DNA from: Rhipidocladum racemiflorum
Lineage: Eukaryota > Streptophyta > Magnoliopsida > Poales > Poaceae
Assembly: GCA_036346355.1 (NCBI GenBank)
Contig: CM070580.1
Location: 25,649,374-25,713,373, forward strand
Direction: 5' to 3'
Length of the DNA: 64,000 nt
Shown here piece after piece: positions 44,601 through 56,422 of this stretch. The notes beneath the pieces are model-generated. The model was given only the letters and a program-made list of their open reading frames with translations, did not search any database and was not told where the DNA came from. A program made the translations under genes and the position numbers. Positions within the stretch are counted from its first letter, which is position 1; each line of letters opens with the position of its first letter.

Positions 44601-45346
44601 TGGTTTATTGCCATAAATGCGATTTTCGGACTTGGAAGGATTGATCAAATTCCGGCGAGGTTTAGGGTGCATTAACCCCATGGATGGAAAGAGGAGGCCG
44701 TCGTGATTCCAACGGATCCGACGGTTCGCGTTTTGGAGTTGTATGGAGGGAGATACATGAATTTGGAAGGAGGAGATTTGAGTTGAACACTCTCTGTTCT
44801 TTCCTCCCAAGCAATCCACGTACAAGATCATCCCAAGGTTAGGGATGACACTGTAGCACCACGTGGCGACGCCTCATTGGCTCCCTTTTACGCAAATGTT
44901 CCACCCTAGAGAAAAATAAGGAAAAATGGCCTAAAAATTCCTAGAGCCATTTTGGAATATTTGGGACACAATGGAATTGATTTGGTTGAATTTGGATGAT
45001 TTTTGTGGAATTGGATATTCGGACGCGGATCGTAGGCATTAAACAAAAGCCGCGCGAGATAAAATAGGAACGGATGTCCAAAAATCCGGGGAATGATTCC
45101 TAAAATCATTTCGGAATATTTGGAACATTTTAGAAGTGGTTTGGAGATTTTTGGAGCATTTTTGGACTCGGGTGAATTTTAGATGCACAGATCGAAAATC
45201 CGATTTTTCGCCCGGGAGGGAATTAATTCCCGATTTCGAAGGGGAATGGATGCCAGGTTATTATAAACACCAATGAAACTCCAAATTTTGAATTAACTTT
45301 ATTTAACTTAGGTCTTTCTCCAGAAAGCCAAAATGAGGATGTTACA
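41694..45346 (-). mobile_element. 3.65 kb solo LTR of a long-LTR Gypsy family, target duplication GAGGG
   Basis: On the minus strand it starts TGTAACATCCTCATTTTGGC (45346) and ends GATCCGGGATCTCACA (41694). GAGGG flanks both sides (41689-41693 and 45347-45351). There is no primer site, polypurine tract or coding core, so it is a solo LTR. 43640-44150 is a GC-rich block with long but unrelated open frames on both strands. A TTGCTGAGTACTTTTGTACTC stretch (minus, near 42055) is shared with 54790. It resembles long-LTR rice families such as RIRE3/RIRE8; the name was not tested. Confidence 0.9.
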
Positions 45347-45358
45347 GAGGGGGTTAAA

Positions 45359-46514
45359 TGAAGGATCAGGAGCATTAAAAGAGGAGTGAATTGGTCCAAA
45401 CCAACACATAAACTTAATTTTTTTTTATGTTTTTATTAATTCTAAAAATTAATAAAATTCTGATCAAACTTAAGAAATAATCTAACACCGTGAAAGAAAA
45501 CTAGTTAAACATGCAAACTAGAAAGCAATTATACGTAAAAATGAATTAGTAGATCGGAATCCATACTAACTGATTTTCATCAAAGAACACGCATGTGACG
45601 TCCTTTACATAAAAGCACAAACCTCAAATAATCTCACAAATTTTTCTTCTCTTTTTCTCTTATTTTTAAACTCTTTCTGCTTTCTCTTCTCTTCTTGAGA
45701 TGCGCACTATTTTCTTGCTGTCCACGCACTCAACCTCCCAGACGCGCTGTGCTGCGGTCTGCCTCCGTCAGCTTCACAGCCACTGCCTTTTGCTTCGGTT
45801 CTTGCGCCGCTAATTCCTCACGTTTTCTTCTTTTCTTCGTGCGGCTACTCAAGCAGTAGGATGTCTGTATCCTTTTATACCCCCTTAACCCTAACTTCTT
45901 ATCTCTAATTAAATACATTCATGCATATTTACCTGGACCAATTACACATGGCCCAATACATGCACATACAGCCCAAAATTTACATATGCACGCGTACAGC
46001 CCACCTGCTGCTCTCGCATGACTCACTCGCCTACACCACTCGTATGGCCACCTGATGCTCTTATGAGGTTCACTCGCCTCCACAGTCCGTTGGCCGCTAC
46101 ACTGCATTGTCCATCTGCGTGGACCTCTACGCGTCATCTTGCTGCACATGCGTCTCTCACGTGCTGCGCCTCCTGCACAGGTGACCTCGCGTGCCACCTG
46201 CACCTCTACAACCTCACGTGTTGCGTCTGCACCTGCGACCCTCGCGTGCTGCTCTTGGGACTACACGCCACCTGCGCGGAATATCCCCAACCTGGAGTGT
46301 ACGTCCCTGCGATGCACCTCCTGTTACTTGAGCTGCAGCACCTGCTGCAAATAAACAATAAACCCCACCATATCTTATTCTTTCACAAATATTATTTTCC
46401 ATAAAAAATATTCCATCATAAATATTATTTTTCAACTAATCATCACACATATATTATAATATTGTTAAATTAATCATCACATATATATATCGCAAATAGC
46501 ACATAGAATTAACA
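45359..46514 (-). repeat. 3' LTR of Copia D
   Basis: Minus strand starts TGTTAATTCTATGTGC at 46514 and ends CTCCTGATCCTTCA at 45359 (1,156 bp). It is preceded by the polypurine tract CAAGGGGGAGAT (46515-46527). Confidence 0.82.
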
Positions 46515-47600
46515 ATCTCCCCCTTGAGTAGCGATTTGACAGCATGCAAACAATACATCATTCTCCATCAATTTTCCCCTTAGTATCATTCAATAACTCC
46601 GCCTAGACATATGCAAATCATACTATCTTAGTTTAGATCAATAACAATATTATCTTAGTTTAAACACATTGTAGCATACCATTTCTTTCCCTTTGGCAAA
46701 ACACACATCATGGATGAATGAAAAATGCTATTGAAGCAATAAATAATTAAAATAAATCCATGCACTCAAAATATATCATGAGCAATCGAGTTAAATATAA
46801 AATACAAATACCCATACAACATCTACTCCAATAGTAAGTAGTAGAAATAAACCTTTAAACATCTAGAAATCGTCCACTAGAACATACCTCGTTTCAACTC
46901 ACGAATCAAAGTAAGAATTTCATTCACGCATGAGCAAAAATCATGACTACATAATAAAACTTTGTGTAGCATAAGCAATAACCTTTCTTCAAGATTTTGG
47001 AAGGTTATACATAATCATGTTACTCTACCTAGTCACTCACACCATAGGTATTTGTCTAGTACGCCCATAATATTTGTTCACTTGTACCACTTAGAGGTAC
47101 TTTTCCCCCCCTTTTTTTGTCTTTCGCATTACTTCCCCCCTCCCCCCCTCTTTATCTTTCGCATCCACTTTGAGGAAGCCTTTTCTTTTAACTTTACTAC
47201 CCCAATTTTTTGAGTTTATAGTATGGGCTTGACAGATGAACATGTTATCTTGGGTATATATCGACTACTACCATGGTATTAGAAAAGTAATGGAAGTAAC
47301 TTACATTTAGAATAACCCACTAAATCCTAAGTACTAGTGAACACACATGGTATTATTAAATTTGATTTTAGCAAGTCTTTGATACTGCTCAGTAAAGAAC
47401 AAAAGTGCCCAACATTCAATAAATAAGAAACTCGGTCATAAACCAATGGGGACTAGACAGTCTAAAGTAACTTGCTACACACCACTATCAAGAACAGATG
47501 TCGACATATATTTACATATAAATAGATTTTTAAAAGATATTGCTCACAACACTTCTAAATAAATGTATCTATTTCAATACATATGCATATCCTCCCCCTC
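46515..47600 (-). other. Copia D post-pol spacer
   Basis: AT-rich, non-coding; a polypyrimidine stretch CCCCCCTTTTTTTG...CCCCCCTC at 47104-47150. It runs from the RNase H remnant to the polypurine tract. Confidence 0.5.
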
Positions 47601-48139
47601 AATTATTGCATTTACAATACAATATTTGAATGAATGATATCCAACTATCCTCTTAATCTTGCAAACTCATAATATGCCAAAGGTTTAGTAAAAATATTAT
47701 CTAGATGATTCTTAGTTTTCACAAAAACAATTGCAATAGTATCTTTGTCCACATTATCTCAAATAAAATGATGTCATATATAAAATTTATCACAAAAAAA
47801 ATCAACATAAAAATAACCAACAAGTTCTAAAGGATAGTCATGAGGGTACCATAGGCCAAAATCACATGTACCTTTAAGATATCGCAGCATCCCCATGACG
47901 GCATGCAAGTGAAACTCCATTGGGACACTTTGATACACTTTCACATAGCAATTTGTACTTTTATCATCCACATATTTAAGACTTATTGTCAGTGTAGGCT
48001 CGTCATTATTTTCTACCATCTGTAAACATGCACTTTGTAAAACAGTTCTAGCATAGGTGCTAGACTCATCAAAAGTAACATCATATGACTCATCAAGTTG
48101 GTTAGTCTCAACATTAAACATAATACCACCACTCTTCAC
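47600..48139 (-). pseudogene. Copia D pol tail (RT end and RNase H remnant)
   Basis: The minus frame has GMLRYLKGTCDFGLWYPHD and LELVGYFYVDF (family LVGYSDADF), then after stops VFVKTKNHLDNIFTKPLA, the RNase H end. The first part of the frame comes from the adjoining hAT MITE. Confidence 0.78.
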
Positions 48140-48489
48140 CAAGGTTAACCAAACCGAAATAAAAACCGTTGAAAAACCAAAATCTGAAATTTGGAAGAAA
48201 AAAATCGAGTGAAAAATCACTCGAAAATCATCAGAAACTGAAGGGTTATGAATTAAATATTAAAAAAAAAATCAAAAACCAACCAGTTTTAACCGTCTGA
48301 TTGAACACTGCAACATGATTTTGACCTAAAACCGGTCGGTTTTTACCGAAAATCGATCGGTTTGTACTGAAAATCGATCGGTTTTACGTCATATAATTTT
48401 TTTTTATACCGGTTTTATTGACTGGTTTTGGATGATGAACCGGCTCTATACAATCGAACTCGTGGTTTTCAACGGTTTTGTGAACCATG
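48140..48489. mobile_element. hAT-type MITE, copy 3 (target duplication CTCTTCAC)
   Basis: Starts CAAGGTTAACC, ends GTGAACCATG; CTCTTCAC at 48132-48139 and 48490-48497. 350 bp; interior GAAAATCGATCGGTTT repeats as in copies 1 and 2. It sits within the Copia D internal region. Confidence 0.87.
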
Positions 48490-48880
48490 CTCTTCACACT
48501 TTCTAGACTTGAAAACCATTTTTTTATCATGTCGTGTGTCTTTAGCAAATCCAAATCAATTAGCCACCAGTTTTTAATCCCTTTATCTTTATTCTAAAAT
48601 AGGATAAAATGTTTAGGTATCCACATTTTTGATACCTTGCTATTTTTATTGAAATTTTTGGAACCTATAATGTTTAGCACTATTTTGACTCAACTGTGCT
48701 TCTAGTTCGATATGCATTAATATAGGTGTAATGCCCAAAGTTGCCTGTTGTTTTTTAGGAGTTTTAGGATCAAAACTAATACTTTTTACTTGAAACTAAT
48801 TTTATTAGCCTCAAAACAACTAGTAGAATGCACAAAATAATTTCTAGCAATATGATTGTTTCTACCACAATTGTAGCACT

Positions 48881-50067
48881 TCACATTATGAAAATTATTC
48901 CAAAATTTTGGACGTAAATTAGCATAATAATTGGTTTTAATATGTCCAAGTTTTTCAAAATTAAAATATTTTTCACAATGCTATTTTGAATCTTTTTCAT
49001 AGGAATGCCTCTTTGAAAGTCATGCATTTTTGAAATAATCTTGGACGTGCTTGGTTGTGAGACATAATTTTTATCAAAGACAAAACCTTCCTTATTAAAT
49101 GAACATTTTGATGTATTAAGAATTAAATTCAAGTTTTTTTCACCATTTGTCATTTCCCCCCCAAAGGCATGTTCAAATAACTATTTTCTTGAGCAAGATC
49201 ACGATATCTATTACATAAAAGGTGTAAGGACGTTTTTCAAGTTCAATTAATTTAATCCTAATTCCATCAATATCCTCACAATAAAATTCTTTTGCTAACT
49301 TATTTACATAATTCTCTAAGTTGGAGCAATTTTTTACCATTTTTTTTTTCAAAAAATCTACCTCTCTTCGCAAAATAGTGCAATTATCACAAGGTAAAGA
49401 GTTAGATTTTAACAAAGCATTCTTACAATTAGAATATTCACATACATCACATGTAATGTTTTCAAGTTGAAATTTCATAGCTTCACATGATTTGCTTGGT
49501 TCTTCGAGTTTCCTTTTAAATTCTACACAAGAATCACAATTATCACCTTTTTACTAGTGGTAGAAAGAAGCAAATCATATTCCAATTTTAATGCTTTATA
49601 CTTCTTTATCGATGCTCTTAAAATTCTTTCTTGTGCATGAAAAGCTTCAAAAATTTTAGACTTAGTTACCTCATTGTCATCATCAATGCCCTCATCGTCT
49701 ATGTTCCTCCCCACGAGACATTATGAAGAACCTATTTCATCTTCTTACATGAAAATTTACTTTTGGAAAAAGAGTTTGGCCTCTTGTTAGTAAGCTTGGG
49801 ATAATCACTTATAAAATAACCAAAAGCATCACACTCAACATTGTATGTTGCAACAATCACTTCTTTCTTTTTGAAAACCTTTTTCAATATTTTTTTTTTT
49901 GCAAATTTGGATCGTAAGGCTTTGTTTACTTTTTTAGATAAAAGTGAAAGTTCATCAAAACTCGTGTCATCAATATATTTTTCCTTCTTAGCGGTGGCTA
50001 AAGCAATGAGAGTATCATTATTAATAATAGGAGATTTACTCATAGAAAAAGATGTAACATGCGCCAT
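48881..50067 (-). pseudogene. Copia D gag remnants
   Basis: The first piece starts MAHVTSFSMSKSPI (50067), 46 bases from the LTR side of the primer site, and contains CDAFGYFISDYPKL, a zinc knuckle that has lost its second and last Cys. Further pieces 49523-49714, 49173-49478 (Cys-rich SLPCDNCTILRREVDFLKKK) and 48881-49153 are in other frames. The N-terminal capsid domain is absent, so this Gag could not assemble. Confidence 0.68.
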
Positions 50068-50098
50068 GCTTTGTAATTGTTAAATTAAATATAAAACA

Positions 50099-50112
50099 AC
50101 CCGCTCTGTAAC
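50099..50112 (-). promoter_or_regulatory. Primer-binding site of Copia D
   Basis: Minus strand TTGGTTACAGAGCGGG, a variant of the tRNA-Met site TGGTATCAGAGC, just inside the LTR end CGATCCTTCA. Confidence 0.7.
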
Positions 50113-50949
50113 CAATTGAAGGATCGAGGCGCATCAGGAGGGGGTGAATTTGTGCAAACTAACACCTAAACTTATTTTTTTTATCTTTTTATTAAATCTA
50201 AAAATTAATAAAATTCTAATCAAACTTAAGAAATTAATCTAAAACTAGTAGTATGTCCGTGCGTTGCAACGGATTTCAAATATGCAATGACACAAGTGCT
50301 ATATATTATGTCAATGTTGAGTCATATTATATAAAGATCAAATGGTATATAGTTGGAATCTGGAAGTATGTATTGTTGCTCCCAACCTTTGTTTATCAAC
50401 CTACCATTACCACTCTCCACCTTAGTTTTAATCTTTTTGCTAAGATAAGTAACTGACATGTTCAGCTGCATACACTCAGAACAACAAAGCAATTAGTAAC
50501 CGATGCTAAATTTTCAGTGCGTGAATCATCCTTCTGGTGAAAATGAAAAGCAAAAAATGCCTCCAATTTATCCAATTTAAAGGACACAGAATATTCATCA
50601 ATATAACAATTAGGAAAGCACTTATGTCAACCAATCAGTTGACCACTGCCATGAATCCCTCCAATTACATATGACGTATCTTACAAAACAGCGAGAACCG
50701 ACATTGCCATAAAACTGAACCAGGATCAGTAGCAAAACCCCTCACCTTGGTTCTGGTGAAGATGTGCTCGTCACAGTACTTGTAAATATCGCTTTGCTAT
50801 AAGTCTATAAGGGATCATACAGGAAGCTATAACAAGCAAAGCTCTTTTGTCATTTAAGCACTACATTTAAGTGTCAGATTAAAAGTAAATGAAATTACCA
50901 GTGGACCACAGAATTGCACCCTCGCAAATGAAATGCTAAAATTAATTAT

Positions 50950-52570
50950 CTGAACACTCAAGAGGAGAAGCATTGCTTGCTGTAGTTGACAGACTGCAGC
51001 GAACCATTACTGAAAGACTTCCTGACAGTTGAGTCCCCAACTTCATCTTCCTGTGCTCTGTCATCCAAATCATCATTGAGACTCGATATCACACGGATAT
51101 TCAGCATCATCACTGTGAACATAGCACTTATCTTCACCGCCTTCATCATACTGGCAAGTCTTCTTGGACCTTCGTGTGGACACCAGATCCGTGAGGATTT
51201 TCACCTTTCTCACTTTGCTTTAATAATCGAAACATCATCTCTTCCTCCAGAAGAGAATCACCAGATAATGCAGATAACGGAGTTGCCACAAAGCAGATCG
51301 TTGTGAAGCATCGATGTTTCTTGACGAACTCTTAATTCCACCATACTCAAAGTGAGCTGCAACAAAAAATAAGTTCTGAATGTCACACCAGATGGCAATT
51401 CAAAGGAAAATAAGTGCTGGTTGTTCACATCACAAACTCACATAAAGCGATGGAGCAGGCTCAGGTGCACCATCGGGCACGAACAATGGGATAATTATCT
51501 CAATGTCCTGTTCGGGTGCTGATGCATACTCTGCAAGGTTAAGGGAAGCAGTTCCAAGAATTGATGGTTTAATCTTTGGGCCTTTGTTGAGGTCCTGTGT
51601 CGAGGCCAGGGTAACAAAAGGAGGTCAGACTCGACTACAGAAGCCATTCAGTGCCTGAAAGCGAACTCACCTGTAGAAATCACCCAAACAAAATATCCCA
51701 ACTTGCCAAGGGATGATACGTAGAAAAAGCATGCAAATTAAACCATATGTTTCTGATTCCCTTGACAAGGTAACTATCAAGAATCAGAATTTGCTTCCTA
51801 GTAACAAAAACACAGTTACACACGGGAATCTTGCTATGACTGATCGATTAACATCCAGCAACTTACTATTACACATTCATCCGTTCTTTATAACCGAAAT
51901 GAAACCAAAGCCGTTGGAAACGATGCACATGTAACAAGGGAATTAAAGCCAACACTCTCATTAACTAAAGGGAAAAAAATACAAAGATTATACACAGGAA
52001 GGCTCAAGCCGTTGGAAAAATTAATCACTCCACAAATGAGACGATTCAACAACAGATCGGAAAAATAAAATAAAATTAAGCTGCACAGCAAAATCATAAT
52101 ATCGATTGGTAACAGGGCAAAAGAGGAGCATAATCCAAAACTTACATGGAAAAGGATAGGCACGATACCTCTCATCAGAACACTCTTTAAAATGAGAGGG
52201 AAAAAAAATCTATATAAATAAACACGCAAATCTCGTCTAAAAAAGGCAACCAAGAGCAAAATAATAATAAAAAAAGATGATGCAAACAAACCCACAAAAA
52301 CCATCTAAGCATATTTCTCCACATTCATATGAACAACAAGAGAAGACAATAGGGTCCCACGGCTGAACACAGTGAACACAGTGAAGGCAAGCTCCCACGG
52401 CCTCAACGCCGCCGCCTACCGGTGTGACGCGGCCGCGAGCGAGACGACGCTATCGAACTCCTCCTCCCACGCTACCACATCGCCGCCCTCGCCGTCGGCC
52501 GCCGCCTTCGGCTCCTCCTCCCGCGTGCGGTTACGCCGTACCGCGCGCCGCAGCGAGCTCAAACTGTTTT
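50950..52570 (-). pseudogene. Captured NT-C2 (EEIG1/EHBP1 N-terminal domain) gene fragments
   Basis: Three minus-strand exon-like pieces in gene order. 52570-52372 contains TREEEPKAAADGEGGDVVAW, EEEFDSVVSL and LRPWELAFTVF. 51600-51449 reads GTASLNLAEYASAPEQDIEI and IIPLFVPDGAPEPAPSLY. 51370-50950 reads LSMVELR, then in shifted frames KVKILTDLVSTRRSKKTCQY and DDLDDRAQEDEVGDSTVRKS. These match the plant NT-type C2 proteins, which bind membranes or partners in a way that is poorly defined. Frameshifts and missing parts make it non-functional. Confidence 0.72.
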
Positions 52571-52859
52571 AGGTTGATTGATAAATTAACTTCTCAGTTA
52601 GAGAACAGCTTGGAATAAAAATATGTCTTAGATGAAAACAGGCATTTATGTAGAGTTCATTCGTAACTAATGAACAAACAAGGACTAAACTGCCACGACG
52701 CGAGAAAAAAGAGTTCATCAACAACCGCGATGCAAGACAAAACATCAACCAAGAAATTCCCAGCCGAAGGACAAATCTTTACGCGAAATTCAGACGCAAA
52801 ACCAAATATTTCCCCTGCGAACCGCTATCTTAGCCCGAAGCACATCGCATTGGGCTCAC

Positions 52860-53020
52860 CTCGATGTCCCGAATGAGGAACTCCCGGTCCTCGGGCGAGA
52901 GCTCGTCCCAGAGCCGGCGCCTCCTCTGTCCGTAGTCCTTCATCCTCTCCAGCAGCGCCTGGCGCTGCCCCTCACCGCCCCACCGGCGCCGGCGCCACCG
53001 AGCCCACCACCATCTCCTCT
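52860..53020 (-). pseudogene. Captured first exon of a UDP-N-acetylglucosamine pyrophosphorylase-like gene
   Basis: The minus strand reads QALLERMKDYGQ, LWDELSPEDREFLIRDIE and ends at GAG/GTGAGC, an intact splice donor (52860/52859). The N-terminal exon of plant UAP has the same LKDYGQ...LWDEL(S)P...RDIE pattern; four Arg replace the usual EGAFA after GQ, suggesting local frameshifts. The upstream 53030-53300 is GC-rich leader-like DNA with no recognised product. Confidence 0.55.
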
Positions 53021-53569
53021 CCCCAACTCAAAGCAGCAACTCAAGAGAAGAAGAAAACGGTGGAGAGAGAGAGAGATTAGAGATGTCGGCCTCGCGCCTC
53101 CGCGCATCGTCTGAGATGTTGGCCTCACGGCGCCGCAGCCTTTGCCACGCCACGCCCTCCGCCTCGGCCTCCAGCGCGCGCGACCGGCCCGCCGTCAAGC
53201 CTCCGCGCGCCTCGGCCGGGCTGCCGCGCGTCATCGCCTCCATCGCGCGCCCGCAGCCGCCGGCCTCCATGCGCGGCCATGTTTCGGCTGACGAATCTAC
53301 GTGGGGAAACAAGCGGGCGACGATCTCATCGCCGGATCATGGAGGGGAGCGGACAAGGTGAGGAGCAGGTGCTAGATCTAGTTGGAGGCAGTTGGAGGAG
53401 GGGAGTTCGGGGAATGGAGTCGAGGGGAAGGTGCAGGACATGGGTGGAGATGGCGGTTGCGGGGATCAGGCGCTGCGAACCGGAGAGGAATGGGCTCTGG
53501 CCCAGTTTAGAATGATTGGAGTGGACGATCCACTAAGGTAGGGTAAACTCCTCCTTTTATTAGTTAAGA

Positions 53570-54030
53570 TAATTAATCTAACACCATGAAAGAAAACTTG
53601 TTAAACATGCAAACTAGAAAGCAATTATACGTAAACATGAATTAGTAGATCGGAATCCATACTCACTGATTTTCATCAAAGAACATGCATATGAATCCCT
53701 TTACATAAAAGCACAAACCTCAAATAATCTCTGAAATTTGTCTTCTCTTTTTCTCTTATGTTTGAACTATTTCTGCTTTCTCTTCTCTTCTTGAGATGCG
53801 CACTATTTTCTTGCTATCCAGTACATCGCTTTCTTTGCTTTCTATGTGTCGTTGCCTCTTGCTCTTGTCCTGCTACCACACAGGACTCCCAACCATAAGA
53901 GCGTCTCGTTGCCGTAGATGGAGGGTCTTCATACTGCCAAGGACAGCGTCTTGTGCCGAACGAGCTCGCGCTTCAGCTTTGCAGCCACCACCTTTTGTTT
54001 TAGTTCTTGCGTCACCAGTTCCTTTACATT
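53570..54030 (-). repeat. Upstream part of the Copia D 5' LTR, right of the Helitron
   Basis: Collinear with 45475-45840 of the 3' LTR (ATTAATCTAACACC ... CTTTTGTTTTAGTTCTTGCG), then similarity is lost near 54015-54030, so the LTR start is missing. Confidence 0.8.
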
Positions 54031-54395
54031 ATATTGTATTTTTCGGTGTGATTTGCTAAGTACGTTTATACTTATCCTTGCTTACTCTGTTGATTCAGAG
54101 GAGTACGCTAGTGAGGATCTCGATGACTAGGCTGCTACCCAGTCGATTGCTTATGGCAAATTTACTGGGTTCTACTACGATTTTATTTTACTTTCGCTGT
54201 CTTATTTTATGTTGTCTTGCATGCCATTTATGCTGTAAACCTTGATAATTAAATAAATAAAACATAGCTTTGAATATGTTGTGATCGTTTCACTGTGTAT
54301 ACTAGCTTTTTCTGGACTAGTACATAATACACAGAGAATTTCGAAGGTATTTTTTCAGAGTCCAACATTGTGGCATGTCACCTACTACGGTAAAA
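54031..54395 (+). repeat. Fragment resembling a long-LTR Gypsy sequence, plus orientation
   Basis: TTGCTAAGTACG...CTTGCTTACTCTG...GAGGAGTACGCTAG parallels the TTGCTGAGTAC...GAGGAGTTC arrangement read on the minus strand at 54790. Boundaries unclear. Confidence 0.4.
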
Positions 54396-55731
54396 TGTGA
54401 GACCCCGGATCGGCTACCCGAAATCTCCTGTGTATTTCTGTACTAGTCTCAGATCAGTTGCTAGTACACACAGTCAGACAGTGAAGAATCATTACCGAAC
54501 AGAACGAAATAATAACATAAATATAAAGTACCAGCCACATGAATATTTATTACATCACATGGTCACATGACCAGAGTACACGGCAGTGGAAATAAAAGCA
54601 ACAGGAGATAAAACTCATAAAACTCCATAGGTGACGACTAGGAACGCACTCTTAGTTGTCTTGGCGTCCACAGGCGACGACTAGGAACGCACTCTTAGTT
54701 GTCTTGGCGATCTTCAAAGAACTCCTCATCATAGAACTCACCGTCTTCGGCTGCATCCTGGTAGTTTTCTGATGACAACAATTGTGTAGCATGTGAGTAC
54801 AAAAGTACTCAGCAAGTCTGGGAAAGCATGCATATGTAGGGCTTTCCAAGGAAGACTTATTATGGTTCTTTTGCATAAAGCTAAGTTTCATCAAACCATA
54901 CATAATAATAATTTTCGCAAAGCACATTTTTATAATTATTTTAACAATTGAATTATTTAATAGTCTAGTGAAGGTTCAATCCACCATCACTAGTATAAGG
55001 GCTCTATCCGCCATATTTTGAAAGATTAAGATAATCCATCTCGTGACTCTATCCGTCATGATCAAAACAGGTTCCATCTACCTGAATGGTTCAATCTGTC
55101 AAATTAAACATCCGAGAGTTCTAACCACTCCCAAACCCCAAAACAAAACATCAGTTGTTTTTAAAATCAAAACCAAAGTCTACCAGTATGAAAGCATTCT
55201 TCACTTTGCCCTTGACCGTAGGCACGGCTATTCGAATAGTTTTAACTCTGCAGAGGTGTACAACTTTACCCACAAGACATGATATTCTCTTAGTGCCAAG
55301 TACTATTAACACACTTCCTTTGGTGTGTCGGCAGAGATATCATGACAAGGCCTTTACAATGTATACACCTAACATGATCCACCCGCTGAGGTTTCACCGC
55401 TGTTAGGGTTCTATCTACCTAGTACAAAAGCCCCCTCTTGCGCTATGTGTGGAGTACAACTTGCCTCTATCTGGCACCCACATTCCACCAACTGGCAAGT
55501 CTAAGTTAGGTTTCTACAAATTATTCAGCCAGGTCGTACCCCATTCGAGACATGTGGTTGTACGGTAATGCTTAGAATGAGAACAGTCATAAGCGTCAGT
55601 CCTTAATTGAATTGGGGCGGTACTTGCACAATAAAAACTAGTGCTCTTTTGTGCACCCACCCGACATTCCATTCCGCTCAAGTCCAAACCATTTTTCATT
55701 TTATTTTTATTTTACAAAAAAAGTAGCAAAT
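54396..55731 (-). repeat. Partial second copy of the 3.65 kb Gypsy LTR
   Basis: TGTGAGACCCCGGATCGGC at 54396 corresponds to the 3' end of the solo LTR at 41694, and the two run collinearly to about 42963/55720. Here it is cut by the Gypsy LTR starting at 55732. The remainder would be beyond the window. Confidence 0.88.
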
Positions 55732-56364
55732 TGTCGGGGATTGGCTATCTGGCAAAAGACCACGGTACCCCCGTGAAAAGCTAAACCCGCCGACCAAGCA
55801 ACACTAAAAGAAGATGCTCGGAGAACGAAACGAGCATCCCTCCTTCTCCTCCGAGCATACGCATTTGCACCTTCGCTCATGAAGCACCAAACACACCCCA
55901 CGAGCAAGCATGCTCGTAGAGGCCACGACACCTTTCGGGTGTTTTGGTCGGGGTGCCCGGTCAATGCCACAAGGAAGGAAGGTGGCAACCAATCAGCCGG
56001 AGATCAAGGGAAATCATACCCGAAATTCAAATAGCGCCCGGATCAAGGGCAGTAGATCGTAAGTACGATTGCGCGGCGCAATCCCAGGAGGTAGTTACCT
56101 TCTATGTACCTCTAGTCGTAGTATTTAAACCCCCCTGAAGATCTGTAACAGGGGAGGGACACCGAGATAGAACACAATACACTGGAGTAGGGCTATTATC
56201 TCGGCGGTGAGAGGCCCGAACCAGGATAAAACACCGTGTTCCACCTTTCTTCTTCTCCCGACCTCACGTCGCTCGAACGCCCTCTTCGGTCCGTACGACG
56301 GGGCTCTGTTGATCCCCCATTCAACAAGTAAGCTCGACGGGAGCCCGTTCTCCAATCGTCGACA
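55732..56364 (+). repeat. 5' LTR of the Tat-lineage Gypsy element
   Basis: TGTCGGGGATTGGC to CAATCGTCGACA, 633 bp. A TATA-like GTATTTAAAC lies near 56117-56126. C/A-rich leader sequence follows. Confidence 0.88.
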
Positions 56365-56366
56365 GC

Positions 56367-56384
56367 TGGCGCCGTCCGTGGGGA
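56367..56384 (+). promoter_or_regulatory. Primer-binding site of the Tat-lineage element
   Basis: TGGCGCCGTCCGTGGGGA, two bases after the LTR end; typical of Tat-type Gypsy elements. Confidence 0.85.
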
Positions 56385-56422
56385 CGACAGTTTGATTCCC
56401 GTGCAGATCAAGATCCTCGAGG

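Larger units (their letters stand above)
50245..53569 (-). mobile_element. 3.3 kb gene-capturing Helitron
   Basis: On the minus strand it starts TCTTAACTAATAAAAGG (53569, preceded by A) and ends CGTTGCAACGCACGG-n-CTAG (50248-50245, followed by T). No Rep/helicase is present. It carries exon-like pieces of two unrelated plant genes in the same orientation (UDP-GlcNAc pyrophosphorylase-like, then NT-C2). It lies inside the Copia D 5' LTR; a repeated AATTAATCTAA lies just outside both ends (50232-50242, 53571-53581), which Helitrons do not normally make. Confidence 0.78.
45359..54030 (-). mobile_element. Deletion-derivative Copia element D, hosting a Helitron in its 5' LTR
   Basis: Minus-strand order: 5' LTR (50115-50244 plus 53570-about 54030, split by a Helitron and truncated at its start), primer site, gag remnants, a pol tail, polypurine tract, 3' LTR (45359-46514). 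Protease, integrase and most of RT are missing. The LTR copies share AAGAAATAATCTAACACC, AAACATGCAAACTAGAAAGC and CTTCTTGAGATGCGCACTAT in order. Confidence 0.82.
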
